From Azophilus sp965116165 (GTDB lineage: Bacteria > Pseudomonadota > Gammaproteobacteria > Pseudomonadales > Azotimanducaceae), in NCBI GenBank assembly GCA_965116165.1, contig OZ220484.1, positions 2,604,001 through 2,668,000 on the forward strand: DNA of 64,000 nt, written 5' to 3'. The number at the start of each line of letters is the position of its first letter. The stretch's first letter is position 1. The notes under the pieces were generated by a model, which saw only the letters and a program-made list of their open reading frames with translations, was not told the DNA's origin and made no database searches. The position numbers were made by a program, and so were the translations under genes. Shown here in pieces: positions 55,483 through 64,000 of this stretch.

Positions 55483-55624
55483 CCCGACCTATGATCTGCC
55501 GCCAATGGGTTTGCCCTCGGCTACCGGTACGGTGTTATGTTCTCGCATCACCATAGGTACCGGGCGGGGAGGAGGCCGTCGGCGTAATTGCGTATTGTGC
55601 GGCCCGAACGGGATTGTTATTTTG

Positions 55625-55724
55625 GGGATTTGTATACATAGGTTGACATGCCACTATATGTTGAGTCATTGGTAGCAGAAAACCACTGCATGTCGGGCTC
55701 TGTCAGCCCATCGATATAATTCCC
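55625..55724 (+). repeat. MITE-like repeat, family B, copy 2
   Basis: A 100-bp relative of 13204-13303 in the opposite orientation: GGGATTTGTATACATAGGTTG ... CCATCGATATAATTCCC. It fills most of the gap between ssb and the first oxidoreductase gene and may influence transcription there. Confidence 0.7.
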
Positions 55725-55767
55725 TTATTTTGCGACGTGAATTTCCTTCTGTTGATAGAGGTTGGCT

Positions 55768-56805
55768 ATGAAGCTTGGAACTTTGTTCGGTTACTCGGGA
55801 CGCAAGATCAGCGTACCCATTGAGGCGATCAAACACGCCGAGGCGCTGGGGTACGATTCCGTTTGGACCTCGGAGGCATACGGCTCCGATGCCATTTCTC
55901 CCGCGGCTTGGATTTTGGCGCAGACGGAGAAGATCAAGGTGGGCACCGCCATCATGCAGATGCCGGCCCGCTCCCCGGCCATGGCGGCGATGACGGCAAT
56001 GACCCTGGCCGAACTCTCCGGTGGTCGCTTCATTTGCGGTTTGGGCGCTTCCGGCCCGCAGGTTGTGGAAGGCTGGCACGGTGTGCCCTACGGCAAGCCG
56101 CTAACCCGACTCAGGGAATATGTGGCCATCATGCGGCGGATATTTGCCCGCGAGGCGCCCGCAACGCTCGACGGGGAAGTCTATCAGCTGCCCTATGCCG
56201 GTGCGGATGCAACGGGGCTGGGGCGGCCGCTGAAGAGCATTCTGCACTGTGAGGAGGACATCCCCATCTATGCGGCCAGCATTACGCCAAAGGGTGTGGA
56301 AACGGCGGCGGAAGTGGCGGACGGTTTCTTTCCCATTTGGATGGATCCCGATCAATTTCATGTTTTCGAGACCCCCATCCGCAGTGGGCTCGCCAAGGCG
56401 GGCGATAAAGACCTCGGCCAATTCGACGTGGCGCCCTTCGTCACCGTGGTGATGGGTGACGATGTTGAAAAATGCATGATGCCCATTCGCGGCAGCATGG
56501 CCCTGTATATCGGCGGCATGGGCGCGCGCAACAAGAACTTCTACAACGACTACGCCAAGCGCCTCGGCTTTGCCGACGCGGCGGCCAAAATTCAGGATTT
56601 GTACCTTGCCGGACGGCGCGACGAGGCCATGGCGGCGGTGCCTGCGGAGCTCATTGATGCCTGCCACCTTGTGGGGCCGTCGGACCGCATTCGCGACCGC
56701 CTGCGGCGCTGGCGGGATGCCGAGAAGCGCGGCCATGTTTCCAGCATGATGATCGGTGGCCAGCAGCCGGAGGCGCTGGCGCTGGTTGCGGAGGAGATGC
56801 TCTGA
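55768..56805 (+). CDS. Luciferase-like (LLM class) oxidoreductase 1
   Basis: A 345-residue TIM-barrel enzyme of the bacterial luciferase-like superfamily, using F420 or a flavin. ATG 55768 (MKLGTLFGYSGRK) has AGAGG upstream. Motifs are AEALGYDSVWTSEAYGSDAI (~24-43), KVGTAIMQMPARSPAMAAMT, GRFICGLGASGPQVVEGWHG and YAASITPKGVETAAEVADGF. The pattern is that of F420-type LLM proteins, though no F420 biosynthesis gene is nearby. It is followed by two related genes and an enoyl-CoA hydratase, suggesting a common degradative or modifying pathway. Confidence 0.88.
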   Translation: MKLGTLFGYSGRKISVPIEAIKHAEALGYDSVWTSEAYGSDAISPAAWILAQTEKIKVGTAIMQMPARSPAMAAMTAMTLAELSGGRFICGLGASGPQVVEGWHGVPYGKPLTRLREYVAIMRRIFAREAPATLDGEVYQLPYAGADATGLGRPLKSILHCEEDIPIYAASITPKGVETAAEVADGFFPIWMDPDQFHVFETPIRSGLAKAGDKDLGQFDVAPFVTVVMGDDVEKCMMPIRGSMALYIGGMGARNKNFYNDYAKRLGFADAAAKIQDLYLAGRRDEAMAAVPAELIDACHLVGPSDRIRDRLRRWRDAEKRGHVSSMMIGGQQPEALALVAEEML

Positions 56806-56848
56806 TCGGAGTTGATCGGATGCCTCGTGGCAGGCCGTACACGTGATG

Positions 56849-56886
56849 GGTTTGAGCGAGCGACCCGATGAAGAAGGGATTAAGAC
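56849..56886 (+). repeat. Solitary CRISPR-type repeat 3
   Basis: GGTTTGAGCGAGCGACCCGA TGAAGAAGGGATTAAGAC, 38 nt. It has the best-preserved 3-prime end (GGGATTAAGAC). It lies between two LLM genes, 2.8 kb from the mini-array, with no other repeat nearby. Confidence 0.6.
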
Positions 56887-56949
56887 CGCCACGCCGCCCA
56901 ATGGCTTGAGCGGGGACCAATGGCTTTCAGCGAGGAGATGGAGAAAAGC

Positions 56950-57951
56950 ATGGCGCTAACCAAACAGGTGGCGGTCACCGTGCCGTCCTGGCCCGATATT
57001 CGCAATACCATCGAACTGCTGCAATGGGCGGAGCGCAACGGCTACACGGACGCCTGGTTTGGCGACTCGGGGGCCCCGGATGCACTGACCACGGCGGCGG
57101 CGGTGGCCCAGCACACATCGTCCATCCGCATTGGCATCGCGGCAACGCCGGTCTATACGCGCTCGCCGACGGTGATTGCCGCCAGCGTCAATGTGCTCGG
57201 TCAATTGCTTCCGGGGCGCTTTGTGATGGGTCTCGGCTCTTCCAGCCAGACCATCATGGGACGCTGGAACGGCATACCGCTGGAAAAGCCGCTCACCCGT
57301 GTGCGGGAAACCGCCGAATTGGTGCGGACCATGCTCACCGGCGCCAAAATCGATTTCACCGGCACCACGCTGCAGAGCCACGGCTACCGCCAACCCGCTC
57401 TGCAAAACCCGCCCCCCATCTATATCGCCGCGCTGCGTCCGAAGATGATTGAGATGGCGGCGGCAGTGGGCGACGGGGTGATCTTCAACCTGTGGCCGAA
57501 GAGTGCGCTGCCCCGCATGATCGAGCATGTTCATATTGGTGCGCGCCGGGCCGGCAAGAATCCGGAGGATGTGGAGGTGGTGCACCGCGCCATGGTGCTT
57601 GCCACCGACGACAAGGCGGCGGCCCGCAATCTATTCCGGGCGGCGTTCGCGCCCTACTACGCAACACCGGTTTACAATAGGTTTCTCGCCTGGGCGGGCT
57701 ACCCGGAAGCGGCGGCTGTCATCGCGGAGGGTTGGAAGCGCAAGGACCGGGCCATGACCACCGGCGCATTGAGCGACGATTTGATCGATGAAATCGCGGT
57801 CATCGGTACGGAGGACGAGATTCACCAGCGCTTCCGGGAACATGCGGAAGGCGGCGTACACACCCATATTGTGGCGCCCCTGGACGCGCCCGGCGCGGCG
57901 ATGCATCGCACCTACGAAGCGTTCGCCGCGCACCGGTTTCAATTCGACTGA
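56950..57951 (+). CDS. Luciferase-like (LLM class) oxidoreductase 2
   Basis: A 333-residue LLM-family protein. I prefer ATG 56950 (MALTKQVAVTVPSWPDIRNT) since GGAG lies 7 nt upstream; ATG 56920 and 56938 are in the same frame. Family features are AERNGYTDAWFGDSGAPDAL, IRIGIAATPVYTRSPTVIAA, GRFVMGLGSSSQTIMGRWNG and IAALRPKMIEMAAAVGDGVI. The substrate is unknown. It lies 63 nt downstream of a CRISPR-type repeat and 92 nt upstream of the enoyl-CoA hydratase gene. Confidence 0.87.
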   Translation: MALTKQVAVTVPSWPDIRNTIELLQWAERNGYTDAWFGDSGAPDALTTAAAVAQHTSSIRIGIAATPVYTRSPTVIAASVNVLGQLLPGRFVMGLGSSSQTIMGRWNGIPLEKPLTRVRETAELVRTMLTGAKIDFTGTTLQSHGYRQPALQNPPPIYIAALRPKMIEMAAAVGDGVIFNLWPKSALPRMIEHVHIGARRAGKNPEDVEVVHRAMVLATDDKAAARNLFRAAFAPYYATPVYNRFLAWAGYPEAAAVIAEGWKRKDRAMTTGALSDDLIDEIAVIGTEDEIHQRFREHAEGGVHTHIVAPLDAPGAAMHRTYEAFAAHRFQFD

Positions 57952-58043
57952 GCGGCGAATCATGAACCCCCGACATGCAATATGCGCCACCCAATTCATA
58001 CGGCGCCGAGCCATTACACTGTCGCCCATCCCGAGAATCGAAC

Positions 58044-58868
58044 ATGGAATACAAGAGCATCATTGTCGATGAACCGCGCCCGATGGTGGGGCGCATTACC
58101 CTAAACCGTCCCGCCAAGCGCAACCCGCTGTCGAACGAGCTGCGCGCGGAGCTGTTCCACGCGCTCGAAGCGGCGGATCAGAATCCGGCTGTTCGCGTCA
58201 TGCTCATCCGCGGGGCCGGTCCCTGCTTTTCGGCGGGCTACGACCTCAAATCGAATACGGCGGTCGGCCAGCCCTTTTATACGGCCGGCGGCTTGGCCAA
58301 CTGGCCCCGGCATGTTGTCGAGGGATTTTTCAAGATTTGGGATCTGGCCAAGCCGGTGGTCGCCCAGGTGCACGGCTATTGCCTGGCGGGGGGCACCGAA
58401 CTGGCGACCGCCTGCGACCTCGTTTATGTCGCCGATACGGCCAAGATCGGTTATCCGGTGGTGCGCTCCATCAGCCCGCCGGACAATCAGTTCTATCCAT
58501 GGATCGTGGGTTTGCGGCGGGCGATGGAGTTGATGCTGACCGGCGACCACATGTCCGGTGTCGAGGCGGCGGAATGCGGCTTCGCCAACCGCGCTTTCCC
58601 CGAGGAACAACTCGAAGAGCGGGTGCTTGGCATTGCCGAGCGGGTGGCCATGACACCAACCGACCTGCAGCAGATCAACAAACGGGCCGTGCACCGGCAA
58701 ATGGATGCGATGGGCATTCGCGCCGGTATTCGCGCCGGCACGGAAATGCAGCAGCTTGCGACCTTCACGAAAACCACCCAGGCCTATTTCCGGGAGATGC
58801 GCAAGGGCCTCACCCACGCATTGAGCAAGCGCGACGAGGCATTCGGCGATTACCGAGAGGCTCCTTAG
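58044..58868 (+). CDS. Enoyl-CoA hydratase/isomerase family protein
   Basis: A 274-residue crotonase-fold protein acting on an acyl-CoA. The start ATG 58044 gives MEYKSIIVDEPRPMVGRITL with NRPAKRNPLSNELRAELFHA. The oxyanion-hole region is AGPCFSAGYDLKS (~60-72) and CLAGGTELATACDLVYVADT (~113-132). The position of the second catalytic Glu is occupied by a less typical stretch (ISPPDNQFYPWIVGLRRAME), so hydratase activity is not certain. It sits within the LLM cluster. Confidence 0.87.
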   Translation: MEYKSIIVDEPRPMVGRITLNRPAKRNPLSNELRAELFHALEAADQNPAVRVMLIRGAGPCFSAGYDLKSNTAVGQPFYTAGGLANWPRHVVEGFFKIWDLAKPVVAQVHGYCLAGGTELATACDLVYVADTAKIGYPVVRSISPPDNQFYPWIVGLRRAMELMLTGDHMSGVEAAECGFANRAFPEEQLEERVLGIAERVAMTPTDLQQINKRAVHRQMDAMGIRAGIRAGTEMQQLATFTKTTQAYFREMRKGLTHALSKRDEAFGDYREAP

Positions 58869-59062
58869 CTCGGAACCGCCGCTCTCAAGCTGGCCTGTTT
58901 GTCCATATTCCCGTGGCATGGGATGCCCGCCCGCTTCGGGCATCAACGCCGAAAATCAACGATTGCGTCACCGCCATCAAGCTGGAACAATTCCGCATCG
59001 CCAATGGATGGCGGCGTGGCCCGGGCGTTGCGCTTGGCTGCGAAACAACTAGGGGGAACGAC

Positions 59063-60070
59063 ATGAAAGTAGACGGCGAACTCGGCTCGCGCCTGGATAC
59101 GGTGGGTGCTCGGGCGCGTGAACTCGAAGAGATGGGCTATTCGGGCATTCTGACGGCGGAGACCGCCCACGATCCTTTTTTCCCCCTGCTGTTGGCGGCG
59201 CAAACCACGCAAAAAGTAGACCTGATGACCGGCATTGCGGTGGCCTTCGCGCGTTCGCCGATGACGCTGGCCAATGTCGGCCACGACCTCAATGTCGCCT
59301 CCAGGGGCCGTTTCGTACTCGGTCTCGGCTCGCAGATTCGCGCCCACATCACCAAGCGTTTCAGCATGCCCTGGTCACACCCCGCCGCCCGCATGCGGGA
59401 GTTCATTCTCGCGATGCGCGCTATTTGGGCCAATTGGCATGAGGGTGCGCCCTTGCAATTCGTGGGCAAGTTTTACCAGCATACCCTGATGACGCCATTC
59501 TTCACGCCCACCGATACCGATTACGGGCCACCCCGGGTATTTTTGGCAGCGGTGGGTCCAATGATGACGGAAGTTGCCGGCGAGGTGGCGGATGGCGTAA
59601 TCGTCCATGCCTTCACCACCGAACACTATCTGCGGGAGACAACATTGCCGGCGCTTGAGCGGGGCTTCGCCAAAGCGGGTAGGAGGCGCGAGGATTTTGA
59701 GATCGCCTATCCCGCGTTCATCGTCACCGGCGAAACCGAGGAGGGGATGGCGCGAGCCAGGGCCGACACCTGCCGGCAAATCGCCTTCTACGGCTCCACG
59801 CCGGCGTACAGGCCGGTTTTGGAGAGTATCGGCGCGGGCGAGTTGCAGCCGGAACTGAACGCCATGTCCAAGCAGGGTCGTTGGGTGGAAATGGGCGAAC
59901 TCATCACCGACGACATCCTTGGGAAGTTCGCCATTATCGGTGAGCCGCACACCATTGTTGGCCAATTCAAGAGCCGCTTTGGCGATCTGGTGGATCGCAC
60001 GGCGGCGGCCTATGGCGGCATACCGGAAGCCGGGCGCCGGGCATTGATCGCGGAATTCAAGGCGGCCTGA
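59063..60070 (+). CDS. Luciferase-like (LLM class) oxidoreductase 3, TIGR03617-like
   Basis: A 335-residue LLM protein similar to the F420-type MSMEG_2256 group. The start ATG 59063 has AGGGGGAACGAC upstream, a strong ribosome-binding site; a long open frame upstream is only antisense/alternate reading of the hydratase gene. Motifs are ARELEEMGYSGILTAETAHD, VDLMTGIAVAFARSPMTLAN, GRFVLGLGSQIRAHITKRFS and VAGEVADGVIVHAFTTEHYL. The next gene, an oxidoreductase of split-barrel fold, begins 29 nt later. Confidence 0.88.
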   Translation: MKVDGELGSRLDTVGARARELEEMGYSGILTAETAHDPFFPLLLAAQTTQKVDLMTGIAVAFARSPMTLANVGHDLNVASRGRFVLGLGSQIRAHITKRFSMPWSHPAARMREFILAMRAIWANWHEGAPLQFVGKFYQHTLMTPFFTPTDTDYGPPRVFLAAVGPMMTEVAGEVADGVIVHAFTTEHYLRETTLPALERGFAKAGRRREDFEIAYPAFIVTGETEEGMARARADTCRQIAFYGSTPAYRPVLESIGAGELQPELNAMSKQGRWVEMGELITDDILGKFAIIGEPHTIVGQFKSRFGDLVDRTAAAYGGIPEAGRRALIAEFKAA

Positions 60071-60099
60071 GCCCCGGCGCGGCGGCGGAGGCAGTCCGA

Positions 60100-60765
60100 T
60101 TGGCGGTGCCCCGTTCCAGGCTTGGAAAGCTCTTCCGGGGTTTCGGTTTCCAACTTGGGCGCGCGCCCCGGCGGTCGCTGGTGCCCGATCGGAGTCACGA
60201 GTCCGCGGCGGATGTCGGCAAGCCGCCCGCGGAGGCCAAATCGCCCCAGGGTGTCAAATTCAGCACCGTGCCGCCGCGTCAGATTCCGCTGTCCAGTGAA
60301 CAGATCGATGAAATCATGGCCGACCAGTGGACGATTTGTGTGGCGACCGCCGGCCCCGGTTCCCGCATTAACCTGACGCCCATGTGGTTCGGTTGGGCGG
60401 GCGGTGCCATCTATTTCTACGGCCGGGGGCAGAAGATCGCCAACCTGCGCCGCAATCCGGCCTGTACCATTATTGCGAACCGCAATGAAAAGTACCCGGA
60501 CTTTCAGGGCGTCATGCTGCAGGGGCACGGCCGTGTGCTCGAGCATGCGGAGGCGGAAAAGAACGACCCGCATCTCAAGGATGTGCGTGCCCAGATGGGG
60601 ATGAAATACAACGGTGGCTACGGCCAACCCCTGTTGGATGCGCCGCCGCCCTTTGCCGCCACGGCCCGGGGACGCAACCGCCGGTGGGTGGTGATGGCCC
60701 CGGAATACATCGTCTCCTGGGATCATTTCAAGCTGTCGCGCAACACCCCGAAGCATCAGGGCTGA
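60100..60765 (+). CDS. Pyridoxamine 5-phosphate oxidase-fold (F420/FMN-binding) protein
   Basis: About 221 residues with a split-barrel flavin/F420-binding fold: EIMADQWTICVATAGPGSRI, LTPMWFGWAGGAIYFYGRGQ, KIANLRRNPACTIIANRNEK and FQGVMLQGHGRVLEHAEAEK. The C-terminal RWVVMAPEYIVSWDHFKLSR is also typical. TTG 60100 has GGAGG 8 nt upstream; GTG 60106 and GTG 60181 are possible alternatives, and the first ~45 residues lack family similarity. It probably works with the preceding LLM protein, as such pairs are common in F420-using pathways. Confidence 0.78.
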   Translation: MAVPRSRLGKLFRGFGFQLGRAPRRSLVPDRSHESAADVGKPPAEAKSPQGVKFSTVPPRQIPLSSEQIDEIMADQWTICVATAGPGSRINLTPMWFGWAGGAIYFYGRGQKIANLRRNPACTIIANRNEKYPDFQGVMLQGHGRVLEHAEAEKNDPHLKDVRAQMGMKYNGGYGQPLLDAPPPFAATARGRNRRWVVMAPEYIVSWDHFKLSRNTPKHQG

Positions 60766-60970
60766 CAGTCCCGGCCACCGATCCGGGGCGATGTCGACCG
60801 CAAGCCTGTTCGACTCCAACAGTGCCGGAGACCGCGCGGAATTGCGGTGGCGGCTTTCCACATCGATATCGACCGTGCTGCTGGCGCTGCTCGGCCACAT
60901 CCGGCGCGCGCTGACGCGCCCCGCCGATTCGGGCATGCTTGTTTCATCCAAACAAACAAGGAGCCTGGGC

Positions 60971-61150
60971 ATGGAGCTGTTACACGCCCGCCCCTCCCGC
61001 AGGCGCCCGCGGGTCAATGCCAAGACCGGCGCGACCGCCCGGCGGCGCGTCGATTCTCGCCCGGACCGCCCGGCGGCTCGGGCTGTTCGAGCTGCTGGAC
61101 GAGGCGGTTTCCGTGAAGGTCCGCGACCGCGGCGCCTCCGGCGATGCCTA
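60971..61150 (+). pseudogene. Transposase N-terminal fragment
   Basis: ATG 60971, preceded by AAGGAG, opens MELLHARPSRRRPRVNAKTG. The sequence then shifts frame near 61040 to GGASILARTARRLGLFELLD and EAVSVKVRDRGASGDA. The two parts together look like the start of an IS transposase N-terminal domain (IS1380/IS4-like). Nothing follows, because the third RTX block begins. It marks the left edge of that block. Confidence 0.5.
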
Positions 61151-61243
61151 TCAAAGAACCGGGGATAAAAATTCGTTGACAGCAGTCCCGTACTGTGTAT
61201 TGTGTGCGGAACGAATTAAATTTAGGTGCGGGAGGGCATGGCC

Positions 61244-63124
61244 ATGTCGAAAAAACTATGGGAGGGCACAACCGGTGATGACGAGTATTCGGTCACCACC
61301 AGCGATGCCTATAGGATTTATGGCTTGGCGGGCAACGACACGCTGATCGGCGGTGTGGGCGATGACGAGCTGAGCGGCGGTGAGGGCGACGACGTCTTGA
61401 AGGGCGCCGCCGGCGACGACAGGCTTGCGGGCGACACCGGCGATGACACGCTGCATGGCGCCGCCGGCGACGACACGCTGACGGGCGGCGCCGGCGACGA
61501 CAGGCTGCATGGCGAAGCCGGCGACGACACGCTTGATGGCGGTAATGGTATTGACACACTCTGCGGTGGTGCCGGCAATGACACGCTGTATGGCGGCGAC
61601 GGCGACACGCTCAATGGCGGCGCTAACGACGATGCCGGAGACTGGGCCGTCTATCGATCCTTGGCAGCAATCCATTGCGTGACGGTAAATCTCCATAGTG
61701 GCTACGCCCATATCAAGGATGCGAAGGGCGATACGCTTTTCAGTGATACGCTTGTTGACATTGAAAATATTGTGGGCTCCGGCGGGAACGACATGTTGGT
61801 GGGCGACTCGGGAGGCAACAGGTTCAGAGGCGGCGGGGGTGACGACAGGCTGTATGGCTACGGCGGCGATGACACCCTGGAGGGCGAGGCCGGCGATGAC
61901 ACGCTTGATGGCGGGGCCGGCGGTGATACCCTGTACGGTGGTCATGGCAAGGACACCTTGCACGGCCGTGACGGCGTCGACTGGCTGGAAGGCAGTTACG
62001 GAGAGGATACTCTGTACGGCGGCCCTGGCGTTGACACGCTGTATGGCCATGTCGGCGACGACACGCTGGATGGCGGTGCCGGTGGTGATTTCCTATATGG
62101 CGGTGCTGGCAACGACAGGTTGGAAGGTGGCGAAGGCGATGACGTTGATAGACTCCGAGGCGAGGGCGGCACGGACGCCCTTTATGGCCGTGGCGGAAAC
62201 GACTTTCTGTACGGTGGCGACGGTGACGACAAGCTTAACAAGGAGGGTATTGGTGGACTCAACGGCGGGGCCGGCAAGGACACCATCAGTGGCGGTGCCG
62301 GCGAGGATGACCTCTTTGGTGGCGAGGGCAACGACGATATGGACGGCGGCTCCGGCGACGACCGGCTTTGGGGCGAAGACGGCACGGACAAGCTGCACGG
62401 GGGCGACGGCGACGACACCCTGGATGGCGGCGACGACGACGACAAGACCTATACCTATGTGGAGGATGATAAAACCAAAACCGTTGTCGGTGGGCTTTAC
62501 GGCGGAGATGGCGACGACACGCTGTACGGCCGCGCCGGCAAGGATGCGCTGTATGGCGATGCGGGCGACGACACCCTGTATGGCGGCGAGGGCACGGACG
62601 AGCTATATGGCAACGCGGGCGACGACACCCTGTATGGCGGCGACGGCGACGACAAGACCTATACCTATGTGGACGAGGATGATAAAACCAAAACCGTTGT
62701 CGGTGGGCTTTACGGCGGGGCCGGCGAGGACACGCTGCACGGCGGGGCCGGCGGTGACACGCTGCATGGCAACGCGGGCGACGACACCCTGAATGGCGAC
62801 GACGGCGACGACACCCTGGAGGGCGGATGGGGCGACGACACCCTGCACGGCGGCGCGGGCGGCGATACGTTTGTGTTCGCCCCCTCCGCCCCGGGCGGCG
62901 GCGAGAGGGACACGATCCTGGATTTCGACAGCGCCGAGGGCGACAGGATTGATTTGAGTAGACTGAGCGATGTGGACGATTCTGACGATTTTGTCATGAG
63001 TCTGATGAGGGACGGTGATGGAGTCGTCAAAGGGGTCGCCATTGACCTGGTGGCGGTGGGTGGCGGCACCATTGAACTGATTGGGCCGACCGAATTACTG
63101 GACAGCGACGACTTTATTTTCTGA
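61244..63124 (+). CDS. RTX calcium-binding protein (pair C, first gene)
   Basis: A 626-residue homologue of the protein at 15374. The first half is diverged in repeat number and spacer sequence (VYRSLAAIHCVTVNLHSGYA at ~138-157). The second half, from about residue 375, is almost identical to pair A, including two DDKTYTYVxxDDKTKTVVGG spacers and the GGERDTILDFDSAEGDRIDL cap ending DSDDFIF. The start ATG 61244 (MSKKLWEGTTGDDEYSV) follows GGAGGG. No signal peptide; type I secretion is likely. No transporter is in the window. Confidence 0.9.
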   Translation: MSKKLWEGTTGDDEYSVTTSDAYRIYGLAGNDTLIGGVGDDELSGGEGDDVLKGAAGDDRLAGDTGDDTLHGAAGDDTLTGGAGDDRLHGEAGDDTLDGGNGIDTLCGGAGNDTLYGGDGDTLNGGANDDAGDWAVYRSLAAIHCVTVNLHSGYAHIKDAKGDTLFSDTLVDIENIVGSGGNDMLVGDSGGNRFRGGGGDDRLYGYGGDDTLEGEAGDDTLDGGAGGDTLYGGHGKDTLHGRDGVDWLEGSYGEDTLYGGPGVDTLYGHVGDDTLDGGAGGDFLYGGAGNDRLEGGEGDDVDRLRGEGGTDALYGRGGNDFLYGGDGDDKLNKEGIGGLNGGAGKDTISGGAGEDDLFGGEGNDDMDGGSGDDRLWGEDGTDKLHGGDGDDTLDGGDDDDKTYTYVEDDKTKTVVGGLYGGDGDDTLYGRAGKDALYGDAGDDTLYGGEGTDELYGNAGDDTLYGGDGDDKTYTYVDEDDKTKTVVGGLYGGAGEDTLHGGAGGDTLHGNAGDDTLNGDDGDDTLEGGWGDDTLHGGAGGDTFVFAPSAPGGGERDTILDFDSAEGDRIDLSRLSDVDDSDDFVMSLMRDGDGVVKGVAIDLVAVGGGTIELIGPTELLDSDDFIF

Positions 63125-63196
63125 GCGGGCCCCGGGCCTTCCGGCTTGGGGCACGGAAGACATATTAACGGTGGACATATTACGGGAGACGCAGAA

Positions 63197-64000
63197 ATGA
63201 CGACGCAGGATATTTCCCTCACCGGCGGCGCCGGCGACGACAGCCTGGTTGGCGGCAAGGGCAACGACACGCTGGACGGCGCCAAGGGCAACGACACGCT
63301 GACGGGCGGCGACGGCAACGACATCCTGTACGGTGACGCCGGCAACGACACCCTGGTCGGGGGCCGGGGCGGCGACAGCCTGTACGGCGGCACCGGCGAC
63401 GACACCCTGGACGGCGGCGGCGGCCACGACACCCTGTATGGCGGCGAGGGCAGGGACACCTTTGTGTTCGCGGCGGGGGACGGCTCCGCCCATGTCGCCG
63501 ATTTCGAGGCGGGCGAGACGATCCGGATTTCCGGTGTGCCCGGCGGGTTCGCGGGTCTGGTCATCGAACAGATCGGGGACAACGCCGTCATCCGCCATGG
63601 CGACGGCGACAAGATCACCCTGCAGGGTGTGTCGGCGGATTCGCTGGGCGCGGACGACTTCGAGTTCCCGGCGGCCGGGAACGCCCCGCGGGACGGCGGC
63701 GGCGATGGCGCTCCACAGGGCGCATCGGACGGCGACACCCCGAACGACAACGGCGGCGACACGACGACCGACGATTCCAGCGGCGGGGACGAGACGACAC
63801 AGGATATTTCCCGCACCGGCGGCGCCGGCGACGACAGCCTGGTTGGCGGATCGGGCGACGACACCCTGGACGGCGCCAAGGGCAACGACACGCTGACGGG
63901 CGGCGACGGCAACGACATCCTGTACGGTGACGCCGGCAACGACACCCTGGTCGGGGGCCGGGGCGGCGACAGCCTGTACGGCGGCACCGGCGACGACACC
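63197..64000 (+). CDS. Modular RTX protein (pair C, second gene), 5-prime part
   Basis: 268 codons up to the window end. It opens MTTQDISLTGGAGDDSLVGG, as in pairs A and B, runs through the first complete module (cap DTFVFAAGDGSAHVADF, ADSLGADDFEFPAAG) and an Asp/Gly/Asn-rich linker, and enters the second repeat block. It starts 72 nt after the preceding gene with the same GGGAGAC ribosome-binding site. The total module number is unknown because it runs off the window. Confidence 0.88.
   Translation, partial: MTTQDISLTGGAGDDSLVGGKGNDTLDGAKGNDTLTGGDGNDILYGDAGNDTLVGGRGGDSLYGGTGDDTLDGGGGHDTLYGGEGRDTFVFAAGDGSAHVADFEAGETIRISGVPGGFAGLVIEQIGDNAVIRHGDGDKITLQGVSADSLGADDFEFPAAGNAPRDGGGDGAPQGASDGDTPNDNGGDTTTDDSSGGDETTQDISRTGGAGDDSLVGGSGDDTLDGAKGNDTLTGGDGNDILYGDAGNDTLVGGRGGDSLYGGTGDDT

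Noticed and set aside
58337..59062. Upstream extension of the third LLM gene
   Set aside because: It is the hydratase gene in another frame; a strong ribosome-binding site precedes ATG 59063.

Overview
The window looks like a GC-rich Gram-negative chromosome, most likely gammaproteobacterial. The signs are an LPS inner-core locus (heptosyltransferases and Kdo/heptose-kinase-like proteins), an RND efflux system, a class IV branched-chain aminotransferase, KatG, and a ribosomal protein L28 remnant whose C-terminus looks gammaproteobacterial. The placement is inferred from gene content; there is no rRNA or complete marker gene. Transposase scars, MITE-like repeats and broken genes are frequent, as in symbiont or otherwise repeat-rich genomes.

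Layout. 1-3.0 kb: tripartite RND efflux operon on the minus strand. 3.4-11.2 kb: type I-G (formerly I-U) CRISPR-Cas interference operon cas3-csx17-csb1-csb2, without adaptation genes or array, bracketed by two inverted copies of a ~102-bp MITE-like repeat. 11.2-15.2 kb: DUF4268 protein, EthD-like protein, small membrane protein, repeats, an LpxL/HtrB-type acyltransferase and two gene scars. 15.4-22.9 kb: a pair of RTX (hemolysin-type Ca-binding) genes followed by an RTX tail remnant fused to an L28 remnant. 22.9-36.0 kb: carbamoyltransferase, IS remnant, AAA/ankyrin ATPase, membrane glycosyltransferase-like protein, LPS core genes and ilvE. 36.4-38.6 kb: katG. 38.7-49.4 kb: type III-B CRISPR-Cas operon cas6-cmr1-cas10-cmr3-cmr4-cmr5-cmr6, followed by two apparently broken CARF-type effector genes and then an AT-rich leader with one CRISPR repeat. 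49.4-55.5 kb: mobile-element debris, a second RTX pair (first member truncated), a second copy of leader + repeat + one spacer + repeat, a broken N6-methylase fragment, another solitary repeat and ssb. 55.8-60.8 kb: three luciferase-like (F420/flavin-type) oxidoreductases, an enoyl-CoA hydratase and a pyridoxamine-oxidase-fold protein. A further solitary CRISPR-type repeat lies between two of the oxidoreductases. 61.2-64 kb: a third RTX pair, the second gene running off the window.

How it fits together. Two class 1 CRISPR effector modules sit 28 kb apart with no cas1/cas2 in the window. The III-B module keeps a GGDD motif in Cas10, so it could make cyclic oligoadenylate, but both candidate receivers next to it look broken. 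Its CRISPR array appears to have been split: a 48-bp leader and 38-bp repeat occur at 49.36 kb and again at 53.88 kb on either side of an insertion holding an RTX pair, and more solitary repeats are scattered downstream. The three RTX pairs share long near-identical stretches and differ in module number, which suggests continuing duplication, deletion or gene conversion.
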